DNA of 64,000 bases. Source: Nemertoderma westbladi (lineage: Eukaryota; Xenacoelomorpha; Nemertodermatida; Nemertodermatidae). Within the stretch, counting starts at the first letter, position 1; each line of letters begins with the position of its first letter. This document shows positions 21,361 through 33,060 of the stretch, in pieces. Made by a program: the position numbers and the translations under genes. The notes beneath the pieces are model-generated. The model was not told the DNA's origin. It made no database searches and was given only the letters and a program-made list of their open reading frames with translations. The stretch is taken from assembly GCA_032718475.1 (NCBI GenBank), contig JAUCBJ010007050.1:1-64000 (forward strand), read 5' to 3'.

Positions 21361-24300
21361 CTATAAATGAGTCCTTGGCCTTCCTCTCATAGGTTATTAC
21401 CTCTGCGGTCTCCCTCTGTCGGAACAGACACTCCTGGGCCAAGGGCAGACTACTGTACTCGAGGGAGTTGCTTAGCAACAACGCCTTGAGGACTCTGTCT
21501 GCGGCTTCGAACATCTTATTAAACTGTCTATGCGATATAGCGTTGTGGTATCCATCTCATCCAAATAGGAATATGGATGAAATCGGAATATGTTGTTATA
21601 ATCGTCTTGGGTTATACAACAGGAGTCAGGGTTGAGTTTACTGTACTCAAAACTATCAACATAGTTAACTTTATATAAATCCTGTTCGGTTTCGAACTCA
21701 CCTAGGGATAGTAAGAGGTGTTGGAGAAATTTATCTGTAGAGAAAGGCGTGATAGAGGTGAAAACAATGATTGCGGGTTTGGTTTGTGATTTATTTACGA
21801 ATCGTTGAATGTGTGGGCGACTGTTCTGTAGTATAGGATCTAAAACTTCGTCTAGTAACTCAGCAGCTAGAGGGACTCTGTTGTTAGCTTGGATTTGAAG
21901 GTGTTCGGCTGCCTTCACAACACCAGACGCTCGTAGTTTAACTTTATTGCCCAGTCCATTTATCCATTCCGACTCTCCAAACTCCAATGAAATTTTATGA
22001 TCTTTATTCTATTCAGAAGTGAAACATTTATGGTAGATTTCAAGAGACTGGAAAGTATTTCGTAATTCTGGTGGTCTTAGGTTAAACTTAGTTATGTATT
22101 CTGCGCAATATGAGCTCTTTATATAATCTTTGATCAGCAGTTCTTGTGAAGCTGTAAACTGTCGGCCAGTGGTAGTGCAGCTCGCTCAACTACAGGTTTG
22201 AGTTGGTCATTGTTTATTATTATTCTTTGACTCTTCTGGATTGGATATTTGTGAAGAAATCCACATAGGTTTTCTGGAATGACACTTTGAATATGGAGGA
22301 ATTGGACATTGGTGTTAAAGTAACCCAGATTAAGGCAATGGAAGACTAGTTCAGGTACCCCAATATTTCTAGTGGTGAATCCTTTGTCCTTGGTTGACCA
22401 TCCATCCATCCATCCCGTACCAAGGTCTCGAAATCAGTGTTGAATGAGTCATGGAATAAACTTTTTGACTGGCAGCAGACTCGGCTGAGTGTCTCCGACT
22501 TGTCCTCCGGGTATAATGTTATTCCCATGTGGATGTGGGGTTTATTGCCGAGGGCGTTCTGATCCTGGAACTCATACCGCCAGAAATAATTACGAACATG
22601 CCCTATTGGGCGCTGCGGACTGTCCATGATCCATTTCATGACATGAGTCACGGTGCGATGCCAGGCACGAAGTAACAGGACAAACTGGCCCTCCAGTTGT
22701 TCTGCACACTCCGTGGGGGTGGCGACAGCGCACCTGTCAACGATGGCATTGTAGAGGGGAGCGACACCAGGAGTCTCGGAATCGTTACAAGTTAATGTTA
22801 CGAAGTAATCCCAGGCTCCATCCTTGGTTAGGGCTGCAAGTTCATTCAATTTACGATGGGAGTCAATCTCATCGAAGTTGAGCTTGCTCTCTGGGAAGGA
22901 GTATCCGATTTCTTTGGGTTCAACCATGAACTCCAACCCCCGTTTTAAAACCAATGTTGGAGAATTTACTGCTAGTTGTTTGTTCAACAGAGTTGAAAAG
23001 GCCAAGGATATATATGACAACGTAGTGGATGTTGGAATGGTGTTGTCCCTAAGTCGAATGGATAGGTGGTCTTCCAGACTGGCCAGACCTCTTTTGGTGT
23101 CCGTTCTACCACTGTACATGATGGATGGCATTGCTCCAACAATGGAATTAAATTTGGAGCAGTAGAAAAGTGTTGGATATAAGATACCATCAGGATATGT
23201 AAGAGGTACAGTTCCATCATGGCTGAGGGAGATGATGTGGTGCATCAGTCTATTAAAGGAGGCGTTATTTGGGGGTTGGTGACGCCGACGGAGCACACCA
23301 AGTTCATTGTTGAGGAGTAGATGGATGTGGGAGGAACGATTTACATCATAGATGGGGATTCGATCCATCCTTGCTAATAGAGTTCCGTGGTCTCTATCAG
23401 CATCCATTATCTCATTACACCCGAGAACCCCCATACTAAAATCTATGTTCTCAAAGTCCCTCTCTGGGTCGTCTTCAATGTCCTCATCGAGGAATATATG
23501 CAATGGATACTCATCCGTGACTGGTAACTCTCTATCAGCAATGTTGCCATCGGGAATAACGTCGTCAACATGGGGAGTTGTATTACGTTGCACATGGACA
23601 TTCTGCCCCTTCTTAAGTGTTTCCTTCCCGTGTTTAAAACACAAACCTGTACGGCAGTGTACAAAGGGAAGACCCCAAGGACAGCGCCATCTCGCAGAGA
23701 GACTCGTTTGAGAGGTGCTGGTGTGTCAGAAGACAGTCTCTGTGGGAGGAGCATCGCATAGTAGATTGGCCAGCAAAATGGGACAGTAGAGAGCTTGAAA
23801 GATTGTGATCCACCTTCTTTACAAATATTAATAATTCGAAATGTTTGAAGGTGGAATTCGTTGAAATTTCGAGATTAGTAATTTCCTTGGCCTTGCTGTC
23901 CTGGAAGGAATAGTTGTCGTTCCATCGAAATACCGTTGCAGATGCAGTTGCTATAGCCTGAAGATAGTAGAGGTCATTGTGAAGAATAACACTCTGATTT
24001 TGTGGAGGTATCAAAGGGCATTCCAGAACACCTCCAAGAAATCGCCATGTTCCATTACGAATAAACAATTAAATAGGGTCCCCATTGGAGTTGTTCAATT
24101 CCTGCCGAATGGAGATCCCAGGGATGGTGGCTAGAACTGTAGCGCTTTCTGTTAAAATGGAGACTTGTGCATGGACATCTGTTACATCGTGTAAGGTCTC
24201 CTCGAGTTGATTTTTAAATGAGTACCTCACTTTATTTAGTGCAGAATACACGTTTGCGGTTTGCGGTCCCCAGTTTGCGGTCTAAGACGAGACTCGGTGC

Positions 24301-24550
24301 CACTTCCCAAGAAAGTAATGTCGACCGAATCAACCAATCCTCCCATGTACCTTGTGCCAGATGAGGTTTCGGTTTAAACCAGGAGAAACTGGGGATCCAC
24401 AAATGTAGAAAGTGGTGTAACTGTAGGAGGTTTCCCTCATCTATGAACTCCCCACAACCCATAGGGCACCGATGGCATAGCAGGGGAATTTGTTGAGGGC
24501 GTTTATGATCCGGCCATCCTTTAAACTCCCAACCTCGGTTGCAAACCATA
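21361..24550 (-). pseudogene. Helentron Rep (HUH endonuclease) region, broken
   Basis: The best-preserved part (22346-23644) contains the Rep motifs FVTLTCN (motif 1) and PHIHMGITL, an H-hydrophobic-H metal-binding motif, near 22530. Downstream on the minus strand, in another frame, is YCAEYITKFNLRPPEL near 22060-22120, placed like the catalytic tyrosine motif. Upstream parts to 24550 carry a GLVCFKHG-like segment and a cysteine cluster CHRCPMGC. Frame breaks occur near 24066 (TAA), 23640, 22400 (within a GGAT/ATGG microsatellite), 22140, 21990, 21515 and 21280. The Rep domain would nick and rejoin the transposon ends. The function is from family knowledge; the breaks are seen directly. Confidence 0.8.
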
Positions 24551-25149
24551 CCCTAGTTGACGTAATGTCATTAAAAGAGGGTGGGATATGGAGGTTTGCT
24601 CGGATCGATGGCGAATATCTATTTCCATTCCCTGAATGTTTGTGGAATAATCTTCCACACTGACCCTTCCGTGGCAGTGGTCACTAACGACCATAGATAG
24701 GCCGGTCCACCATCACTCCACTTCGGATGAATTTAATTTGTTGTAAGGTAGGCCTTACATTGCCCACACAAAACGAATTCCCCACGACCACCACATTTCA
24801 ATTCTCCAAACTGTCGAGTAATATTCTTCCCACAAACGTCCTCAGTTGTACCTCCATCTTCTCCAGAGTTTGCCGAAGGCAGTTCTCACAACGCCCAACT
24901 GTTACAAAGTCCTGGCAATTGACCTCAGTGTCTGTCAATCCACCGTCGCTGTCTGATCCCTCCTCACTCGAGCTCCAACCGTCAATTTCCTCTTCCAACC
25001 TGTTGGTAATGCCACCATCAGAAACAACACCAACATTAATGCGGTCATGCACTCCCTCACTGCTATTGGTTCCTCCAACGGGCTCCCTGGCAACATTAGA
25101 CGGTCTGGGTGGAACTTCATTAATTGCATTTTGCAAAACAATAACTGCT
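24551..25149 (-). pseudogene. Helentron N-terminal zinc-finger and acidic region
   Basis: Contains an acidic serine stretch (SSSEEGSDSD), a CQDF...CENC cluster and, after frame changes, a CGGRGEFVLCGQC-type cluster followed by WSDGGPAYLW and IWKIIPQ-like residues near 24640-24720, a pattern seen in the N-terminal part of Helitron/Helentron proteins. It links the OTU domain to the Rep domain. Decayed by stops and shifts. Confidence 0.55.
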
Positions 25150-25789
25150 GGGTTTGATGGTAACGGCAAGTATGTGTAGTGTCTAGACAACAGATTAATT
25201 TGTGTACGCCGTATAAGGGATACACAGTGCGGTCCCAAATCGTGTATGTACCCTAGAAATATTTCCCTCCCAGTATATCGGCCCCCATGTTAATTACCCC
25301 AGTACCCGAATTGAAAATACGTATATGTAAATTTAGAATGTTAGACAAAATAGAAAGTGAAAATTGATCCCCCCACTCTAGCCCTGTACGTACCCTATCT
25401 ATATAACTTTGGTATGTGTAACCCGCTGGCAAGATTGGTAATAAAAAGTCCCTGTATATATCCCCCCGAGCCCACAGTTGATTTGCGACCAACCCTCTGA
25501 GTTCTTGAATGGAATAGAGTCGCCCGGTTTCCATAAAGATTGAGTGGCGTATCGTCAGGTACATACAGTCGCCGCCGCCTCCGCATTCGATCGCACCCCG
25601 GCCGATGGTGTTGGCGTACTGGACGGCGGCGACTGTACCCTGAGAATGAGTGGCGGTGACGTTTCTGTAACCGTGGATATATAGCGTTGGTGGTTTGTCT
25701 ATCGGCACTTCTATTCCCGCAGGAATCGCCAATGGACCTGAAACAATATATTTAATATATAGATATGAATGATTTCTGCGGCCCGACAT
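25150..25789 (-). pseudogene. OTU-type cysteine protease domain of the Helentron
   Basis: The frame 25253-25789 contains GGGGDCMYLTI, matching the catalytic Asp/Cys block of OTU proteases, and EWGDQFSLSILSNILNL, matching the conserved WG and following strand-helix. The expected C-terminal catalytic His block, with an HYTYLP segment, is present just downstream near 25165-25180 but in another frame, so a frameshift lies between them. OTU proteases cleave ubiquitin linkages; their role in Helentrons is unknown. It is the 5'-most coding part of the element. Confidence 0.8.
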
Positions 25790-25800
25790 AATTTTAATAT

Positions 25801-26400
25801 TCTGTAATATAATTTGTTTAACTAATTTTTCATTTCATCAGAATACACCGCCACTGTAACCCCCCCCATTCCCTAATTGTTTTAAATTAAACGACTAATC
25901 ACAAATTTCAAAACCACTAAACACATCATTATGGTGCTTGCGGCCAATTTGAGCCATTAACTCGTTACCTTTTACTACTACTATTTCGAATGAACTCGGA
26001 TAATTAACTCGTTACGACTGTTATAAAAAAAACTTACTGTTAATACAACAGTAAACAATGTGACCAAGATCCTAGAAGACTAGTTTACAGCAAGAAACGA
26101 TATATTCATATTGTACTAAGCTCTATTTAAACATATAACATCCTCACAATTAATTTTTTTATCACTAAAATAAATCATTCTTCAACTGTTTTTATTACGT
26201 TTTTTCACTAAATTTAATCGTTCATAATTATTCAAAGAACCGGTACATTTTGTTGGTTATAAAAGCATACCTCTGTCAGGCCCGTGATGCACTGGTAAGT
26301 TGTATGTCATAAGTCGAAATAAATTATGGAACACATTGGTTTCAATGGGAGCATCTCCATTGGTATGCCATAAGTCATAAGGCGTTTGTTGTAAGCATTT
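25801..26400. other. Non-coding AT-rich region
   Basis: Lies upstream of the Helentron OTU domain and may contain its 5' end. No gene recognised. Confidence 0.5.
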
Positions 26401-26531
26401 GGTCCAGGACAATTCGGTCCAGGACAATTCGGTCCAGGACAATTCGGTCCTGGACAATTCGGTACCATTAATATGCATGTTTTGGGACCGAATTGTCCTA
26501 GTCAGTATCCGGACAATTCGGCCCCGGACAA
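26401..26531. mobile_element. Second foldback element with GGACAATTCGGTCC motif
   Basis: Four tandem copies of GGACAATTCGGTCCA (26401-26463), a 20-base AT-rich spacer, then one reverse-complement unit GGACCGAATTGTCC (about 26486-26499), and finally another direct unit at 26511-26525. It is a shorter, less regular relative of the insertion at 4595-4811. Confidence 0.85.
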
Positions 26532-26585
26532 ATAATATAATGTAGAATCATCAATCAATCAACCAATGAATCAATAATTGTACCA

Positions 26586-26785
26586 CCACTCTCCCTGACC
26601 ACCACCTTCAGCTGCGCCTCCCTGACTGCCACCTCCAGCTGCGCCTCCCTGACCACCACCTCCAGCTGCGCCTCTCTGACCACCACTTCCAGCTGCGCCT
26701 CCATGACTGCCACCTCCAGCCGCGTCTCCCTGACCATCACCCCCAGCTGTGCCTCCCTGACTGCCACCTCCAGCCGCGCCGAAAC
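26586..26785. repeat. 30-bp minisatellite, about 6.5 copies
   Basis: Repeats of a unit containing GCCTCCCTGACCACCACCTC and CAGCTGC. The antisense frame reads as repeated REAQLEVVV units, an artefact of the 30-base period. It lies 55 bases from the foldback element. Confidence 0.9.
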
Positions 26786-27139
26786 ATTATATCCTCTTAT
26801 CAGCAGCACACGAACTACTGGAGCTGCAATTTGTAACTGCAGATGGCGCCACTGGATAATGATGTTACCCACGGGAGTTGCTTATTAAATATGGACAACG
26901 GGTAGCGATGGCTGCTCGCTATCCGCACCATAGCCAGCTTTACCCAGCCAATGACATACCAGCCGCTGGTAACATTAATATTGTCGATGAAATTCGAAAC
27001 AAAGTCATCGAGTTCGTCCACATCAGCAGCCAGTAACTCGCCTGGATCATGAACGAACTCATTGCGGTCAACATGTAACTCGTCAGCATGGGAAAGACCT
27101 TACGGTTGGTGGTGCAGGATTCCATAGGGACTGAACCAC

Positions 27140-28110
27140 ATTGAGGGTGTTGTTTATTGGTCTTATATGGTTTTCTTCCCACTCTTCACTGTCATAAATT
27201 CTACTGTCCTGACATCTCCGTCTCTTCCTGTCTTTGTACCCACTACTCTTGTTAGTATCCAGTCAAATTTCTTTAATGTAACGCCTGTTACAATCACTAT
27301 GTGTTTACTTGTAGATTCCTTTTCTCTACCTGCCACTTCTGTCTCTTATGTAGAGTGGGAAGGTACTCCTCTACCCATATCTTCCAGAATATTCTCGAAA
27401 CTTCATGTTCTACCTTCCAGGTTCTCTTACTGTAGTTGTCTCTGTCATCGAATAACTACCATGTCAGTACCTGTACCAGCCATTGTAACAACAGGTGGCT
27501 AGGTGTTAATACCTTATGACTCCGGGTCGTCATTTTGCGCACACAACGGTCTACTGTTCATCGTTGCTGCTGTCTCTGCAAATATCGTTGCTAGTGTAAC
27601 CTCATTAAGACATCTGTTCTTGGTTACCACTATCATTTGTCGCTTTGCCTATCCTATCAACAGTTCCCACACTCCCAATGAGTGTGGTGCGTATGGTGTA
27701 TGGAATTTCCATTCTATTCCATTCCTCATCGCTGTTGCTTTAACCTCCGGCGTCTGTGTGTATTGATATAGCTTCTTAAGTTCTTTGTTCGTTCCCACAA
27801 AATTCCCTCCATTATCTGAACTTATCTTCTTTATTCCTCCGTGATAACAGTTTCTATTTCTCTATCATGAATCTCAAGAAATGACAGAGCACTGTATCAA
27901 TGAGTCAATAGCTTTATGTAGTATGCTCATCACACTCGTGGTCTTTGAAACAGTGACGCCTTTGTAAATTACTGTATATGGTACAGTAAACTTTGTGTAA
28001 ACTTGGTTGTTGTCTACAGACAACTCTGAAACTCGCTGATGTGGTGTATGAACAGTCTATCATTTCTTCATTGTCAACTTTAGGAACAGCACAACATTTC
28101 CTGTGCTTTA
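27140..28110 (-). pseudogene. BEL/Pao-type integrase relic
   Basis: Minus-strand frames show, in order, SSDNGGNFVG (second catalytic Asp), RNGIEWKFHTPYAPHSLGVWE (third catalytic position, Glu), NSRPL, then FWKIWVEEYLPTLH and, near 27170-27300, VVGTKTGRDGDVRTVEF and RPINN, the order of a BEL/Pao integrase core and C-terminal domain. Frame changes and stops occur near 27330, 27500, 27720 and 27860. Integrases insert retroelement DNA. The plus-strand frames over the same interval, with long hydrophobic/Ser-rich ORFs, are shadows. No reverse transcriptase or LTR was found nearby. Confidence 0.7.
27938..28025. repeat. Direct repeat inside the integrase relic, copy 1
   Basis: About 85 bases starting GTGGTCTTTGAAACAGTGA recur at 28452-28536, with a short internal deletion in the second copy. 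Confidence 0.85.
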
Positions 28111-28451
28111 AAATATGCACTCGCTCTTCATTTGGGACCCGTTTCCCATTTTACTTTCCCACTTACCGTTTCCCAATTACCATTTACCTTATGGTGCTCC
28201 CTCATGTACCGTGTAATATTAATAATTTTCTTATTGCAGGCCTGGCATTCTTTATGATATCGCTTGGTTACACCACCCGAAGACTTGCGTCCGAATTGCC
28301 AGTTTTCACATTGACAAAATATTGGTCTTCCAGTGTCTGGGGTTCATTGTCCTCAGAATCATCACAGTAAGATGAAGAATAATTAGGATCCATGTCCAAT
28401 CCAATCCAATCAGGATCATTGGTATCTTGCAATTGCGGGATTTTTATAGCA

Positions 28452-28536
28452 GCGTGGTCTTTGAAACAGTGATGCCTTTGTAAATTACTGTATATGGTAC
28501 GTCTTTGTGTAAACTTGGTTGTTGTCTACAGCAACT
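28452..28536. repeat. Direct repeat, copy 2
   Basis: Repeat of 27938-28025, lying outside the recognisable integrase frame. It suggests local duplication of a piece of the integrase relic. Confidence 0.85.
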
Positions 28537-29223
28537 TGTATATCACCGCACAAATTGTCATTGCTGTAAGTTACAGTTACACTCACTACAAGTTCCATTC
28601 TCTATCCTGTCAATCATTAAGTTATATAGAATGGACTAGACTCAGCCTAACGTTTGCGTAGTGTTCAGTTCATTACATTGAGGTATGGTTGTCGATGGAA
28701 GATTACACTCCCACTGTACCTTGTATTGCCAGCCTCTGACGTAAATAATATTTAAAATATAAACTCTAATTGATTAAATCCACACACATCCGCACATTGT
28801 TAACGTCCGTGGGCTACTGGGCTCTGGAATAATTTAAAATCGTATTGAACTTACAAATAAATGTAGGATCACACACTGTATTTATTACTATTGAACATAT
28901 TTTGAGTAATAAAGAGTAAAACACAATGTTTGTGTAATTATTAATAGAATAATAAATATTAGTTTATTTTCATTTATTAGTTTAATTAATAAATTAGACA
29001 GGGGCTAAAACTGGGCGACTAAATAAATGTATGTTATTAACCACGGGCCTTCCAATTTTCATTTCCTATACACATTGACAATCTACTTACTATACAAACA
29101 CTGCTTGCTGTAAAGAGGAGTACAGGGGTAGATAATTGGGTGTTCAATTATTATAGTCTTAAAAATAAATATGGGCTATTAATTATTAGCAGCCCACTTA
29201 CACGCTGCCTAACACGCTGTATC
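28537..29223. other. Non-coding AT-rich region
   Basis: No gene or repeat recognised. Confidence 0.55.
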
Positions 29224-30433
29224 TCATTGTGTAGTTAAATATCCGTTCAGCCAATGAATAGTAAAGTCATGGATTAGTCCACAAGGAGGTCTAGGGACTA
29301 TAGCCCCACACCACACCCCCCCCCCCCCCCCCCCTCCCCCCTCCTTTCCCAACATAGATAAACTGTAACTATATCTGTAGTCTATATCGGATGGTTTCAC
29401 TACCACATTATGTACTGCCAGCAGTGCTATAATGCCTTCTTTATTTGTCTTTGGGTTTGGACGAAACACAAATATGTCTTGGTCAGCTGCTTGCAGCGGT
29501 CCCACTTCCTTTCCACCGCCTTCGATGGAGGCGGGTTTGCGTCTCCGACTCGGAGGAACAGTTTGAAATTGTTCCTCATCTCCATCATCAGCTATGCTGG
29601 GTGATAATCGTGGCCTTTTCATACTACCTGAAATTGAGCCTTGCTTCGAATGTGGTGGAGTAGCCCAGTTCGGGCCAGATTGGCCCTTTGTAAAATCACA
29701 CCGCTGCCTGTTTAAGGGTGGCGGTCCTATATTACCATTGCTTCTCAAGGTGTAATTGGATATGCCTGATGTAGCTGCAGTTTTGTATGACTGTTTTTGC
29801 GGTAATGTCGTTGGTTGACTGTTTAATCCATTACCTGGCTGGATATTGTTCTGTGCTCCAGAAATCAGACCAGGCCAAGCAGCTTTTGCCTGTGCAGCAT
29901 TACTGGATAAATTTGAGAGTTTGTCAATAATATTCGATTCTAACGTTTTTAACTGCATGCAAAACGACTCTTTAGCCTCCCCTATTTTTTTCTCCATATT
30001 TTTTTTCATAAAATCAATTTGTGTTTTTATATCCTCTTCTTCAATGTCCATTGGCGTGCCCATTGCTAACTTTGGTAATGAAAGGGCCTCTAGGGCTCCA
30101 ACAGCAATAACTGGCAGTTTTCCCTGAGTCTAACTCGGCTAATTTGTCCATTATATCCTTAAGAATAGCCTGAGCTGCCGATCTATCGTTAGTGTCTTTT
30201 CTCTTAATAAAATCGATGTTTCCCACCTCCTCGAACAGCAGACGTTTCGCCTCCAATATCTCTTCTGCTGTATAGTGCTTAATGTATAGGCCTATACTAG
30301 AGGATCCTCCAGTTATCTCAATTGGTGAGAATGCCGAGGTAATGTTTGTTGACAACAACTGGCTCGAAACATTCTTCATCAGATTAATTTGTGAAATGGT
30401 AAATAAACTAAGTATTTTGTTAATAATATGCAA
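29224..30433 (-). pseudogene. LINE ORF1-like protein, frameshifted
   Basis: Two overlapping minus-strand frames form one protein. The upstream frame (30041-30433) has YTAEEILEAKRLLFEEVG, IKRKDTNDRSAAQAILKDI and MDKLAELDSGK; after a one-base shift near 30117 the other frame continues with PKLAMGTPMDIEEEDIKTQ, a coiled coil and a Ser/Pro/Asn-rich region with basic RRRKP patches. The layout (Lys-rich helix, LxDI...LD block, coiled coil, low-complexity tail) resembles ORF1 nucleic-acid-binding proteins of invertebrate LINEs. The C-terminal end reads into a poly-C tract at about 29317-29334 that encodes a glycine run. No ORF2 was found beside it. A gypsy element is inserted just upstream. Confidence 0.5.
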
Positions 30434-30447
30434 TTAAATAACATAAA

Positions 30448-30452
30448 AGTAT
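30448..30452. repeat. Target-site duplication AGTAT (left)
   Basis: AGTAT directly precedes the left LTR; the matching copy is at 35561-35565. Confidence 0.95.
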
Positions 30453-30661
30453 TGTAGTAAAGTAATAATATATCAGCATGTCTGGCTGTATAATATATAA
30501 GTGCCAACGTACAGAAGTGCAAATGTATCCCGGTAATGCATGCAGTACTGATGCATGCAGTACGGAGATATACCCCAGGCCAAACTATATATCAGTAGTC
30601 CCATGGCCTATGTATATGGGGCGAGTCATATAATATAGTCTGAAGTCCTGATGTCACTACA
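30453..30661 (-). repeat. 3' LTR of the Ty3/gypsy element (209 bp)
   Basis: Begins TG and ends CA, and is identical by eye to 35352-35560. A purine run (AAGGGGGG on the minus strand), a probable polypurine tract, abuts it at 30662-30671. Confidence 0.95.
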
Positions 30662-30688
30662 CCCCCCTTCGAGCTCGTGTGTAGCGAG

Positions 30689-31882
30689 TTATAAACGCAC
30701 AGGTGGTTTTCTGCGCCTAGAGGGATATCTGCGGGGTTGTGCTGGGCTCGTGTGTGCTTGGACCAGCTGGTGGTCCCATGTGACAGTTTTAGGTGGCCGG
30801 GATGAGTCAATGTCTGCCGCGGCCGCTGGTGTATTGGCCAGGAGTTTGGCATCGCCGGAAGACCCTGGGAAGGAGGTGTCACGGAGTAGGAACCGACGAT
30901 TCCGGGTGATGGTGCGGCCGGAGGGGGTCCGGACCGTGAGTTTCCGGTGGGGTCCAGTCTCTACAACCGTACCCTTGCGGTTCCACCGCTTGGTACGGGG
31001 GTCCTGGATGAGGACCGGGTCGCTGACAGCAAGGGGAGGAAGGTTCTGAGCCGCTTTATTGTAGTTGGTGACTCGGGCAGCGTGTAACGCTGGGGAGACC
31101 TCGTCCAGGCGCCGCCTAGCGGCCTGGTGGTCTGATTTGAAGGCACTATGGTGCGCGGGAATGCGTGTTCGTAGTGGGTGCCCGTAAAGGATCTGGGACG
31201 GCGAGAATCCGCTCTCACGTGGGCTGTTACGGAGGGCCAGGAGACCCTCAGTGAAAGCTGCCGAATTTGGGGACCCTCCCGTTTTGCTGAGGAGGCCTTT
31301 GAGGTTGAGGGCCTTTACCGTGGCCTCAGCATGACCATTACCCTCCCTGGGGGTATTCCGCAGATGAGGTAACCGGGGTAACGCCCGACTCACGTAGGAA
31401 GTCGGTAGTTGTGGCGGCTGTGAGTGGTGTTCCGCCGTCTGAGCGGAGCCGGGTAGGGATGCCGTATCGAATAAACCACTGGTGGAGGGCGTTGGTGGTT
31501 TGAATGGCATTTGGAGGACTTGGGAAGGTATATAGCTCCGGCCAGCCACTGTAGCGGTCCGCCATAGCGAGGAAGTGGCGACCATTGAGGGAGAAGAAGT
31601 CTGCAGAGACGTCCTCGAACACGCGGGTGGGTGGGGGTTCCTCCAGGAATGGTTCTTTGGCGGGGTCGCCCGGTGACGTAAACAGGATGGGCAGCTGGCC
31701 ACTGATGTCCTGACGTCATTGGTGAGCCCGTGCCAGTAGACGCACTGCCGGGCTCGTCGCAGCGATTTATCAACGCCTTGGTGAGGAGTGTGGAGGCGTT
31801 CCAGAGTAGTCTGGCGTGCTGCTGCGGGGATAATAAGACGCTGGCCGTAGAGAACTAGGTCACCGTCTGTGCTGAGTGACTC
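30689..31882 (-). pseudogene. Gypsy integrase region, frameshifted
   Basis: From the upstream side: the H2C2 zinc motif (HTPHQGV ... CPSCLRH, about 31700-31810), catalytic Asp in EDVSADFF (about 31600), catalytic Asp in RSDGG (about 31437), and catalytic Glu in NGHAEATVK (about 31330), then a C-terminal domain with DPVLIQDPRTKRW and a basic tail ending RRRKPPVRL. Frame changes lie near 31630-31700 and at about 31337, the latter at an AGGGAGGG duplication. Integrases of this type insert the DNA copy. Confidence 0.85.
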
Positions 31883-33060
31883 TCAAATCGACCAATAAAT
31901 GCCCACTGCGGGGTCATTACGCGAAGTGGGGGGGAAACCGGTCTGAACCGCGGTGTGGAGAGCCACATAGTGTGGGTCCTCCCTGGCAACCACTGAAAGT
32001 TCTGCGAGGACAGGGTCCTCCAGATGGTCGTCCCCGGCAATGGAGGAGACGGTACCGAGAGTGACGGTGCGGAGGTGGAAAGCGGTTTCACCATCTTCCA
32101 CAAGGTCCGCAGTGGTGGGCTGGTCCACGGGGGAACGTGACAGCGCATCGGGAATGGCATGGTCCTTGCCGCGGCACCACGTGGTGGTGAAAATGTAGGG
32201 GGCAAGTTTCGACTTTAGCCGTTGTATGCGGGAGTTGTCGACGTCGCTGTAACCTTTGGTGTTAAGAATGCTCACCAATGGCTGGTGGTCGGTGACCAGC
32301 TGAAAGTGTGGGAGCCCGAGGAGGAAAGTGCGGCATTTGGTAACCGCCCAGACAACGGCCAAGAGTTCGAGTTCGATTGTGGCATACCGTGACTCGGTGT
32401 CGCTTGTGAAGCGGGAAGCAGCATTCGATAAGTTTCCACTCGGTATTGTGGAGTTGTAGGAGCGCGTAGCCCAGTCCTTTGAGGCGGGAAGCGTCCGTAA
32501 CAAGGCGAGTTTCGTGTGATGTGTCGAATGGAGCCAGGACTGGAGGCGAAGTTAGAGCGTTTTTGGTCGCGACAAATGCTCGTTCATGGTCGCTGGTCCA
32601 TATGTATTGAGATTTAATGCTGAGGAGTGGTCGGAGTGGGAGTATTGACTCGGCAATGGATGCGGAGAACGGAGCCAATTGCTCCACAAGGCCCACAAAG
32701 CTCCGCAGGTCAGTGAGATTTTCCGGTCGTGGAAAGCAGGCAATGGCCTTGAGTTTGTTCGGATCAGCGCGGATGCTGTCGGCCCCAACTAGGAAGCCAC
32801 CGAACTTGACTTCGTGTTGAGCGAGTTGCACTTTAGCGGGGTGTAGACAGATACCGCTGGTCCGGCATCGCTCGAGGAATCGTTGGATACTATTGAGGTG
32901 TTCCTCCAGTGTATTGTCAAATAGAAGAACGTCGTCAACTATTTTAACCATCCGCGGAAGTCCTCGGAGCGCGTCGTCGCCCCGGCGGTTGAACTCGTCC
33001 CCGGAGGAGATTAGGCCCATTACACTGCGGAGGTGTTTATACCGGCCCCCATGGAGTGAG
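31883..33060 (-). pseudogene. Gypsy reverse transcriptase (C-terminal part) and RNase H, frameshifted
   Basis: The minus-strand frame includes the catalytic KIVDDVLLF (about 32930), FGGFLVGADSI, the connection segment with FVGLVEQLAPF, and LVTDASRLKGLGYALLQ. A one-base change near 32420 shifts to the frame carrying SRYATIELELLAVVWA and VTDHQPL of RNase H. The 5' frame break, at about 33050, is an extra G in a five-G run. A TGA at 31883-31885 ends the frame before integrase, fitting decay of a CGA. Confidence 0.85.

Larger units (their letters stand above)
19336..25800 (-). mobile_element. Helentron (Helitron2-like) rolling-circle transposon, decayed
   Basis: The minus strand encodes, in order, an OTU-type cysteine protease, a zinc-finger/acidic region, an HUH Rep domain, a Pif1-type helicase and a GIY-YIG nuclease domain. 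OTU plus Rep/helicase is the known make-up of Helentrons. The reading frame is broken by several frameshifts and stops, so the element is inactive. The exact ends are not defined; the 136-bp satellite adjoins the 3' side. Confidence 0.85.

Noticed and set aside
27167-27766. Plus-strand ORFs of 111 and 87 codons
   Set aside because: Antisense shadows of the minus-strand BEL/Pao integrase relic.
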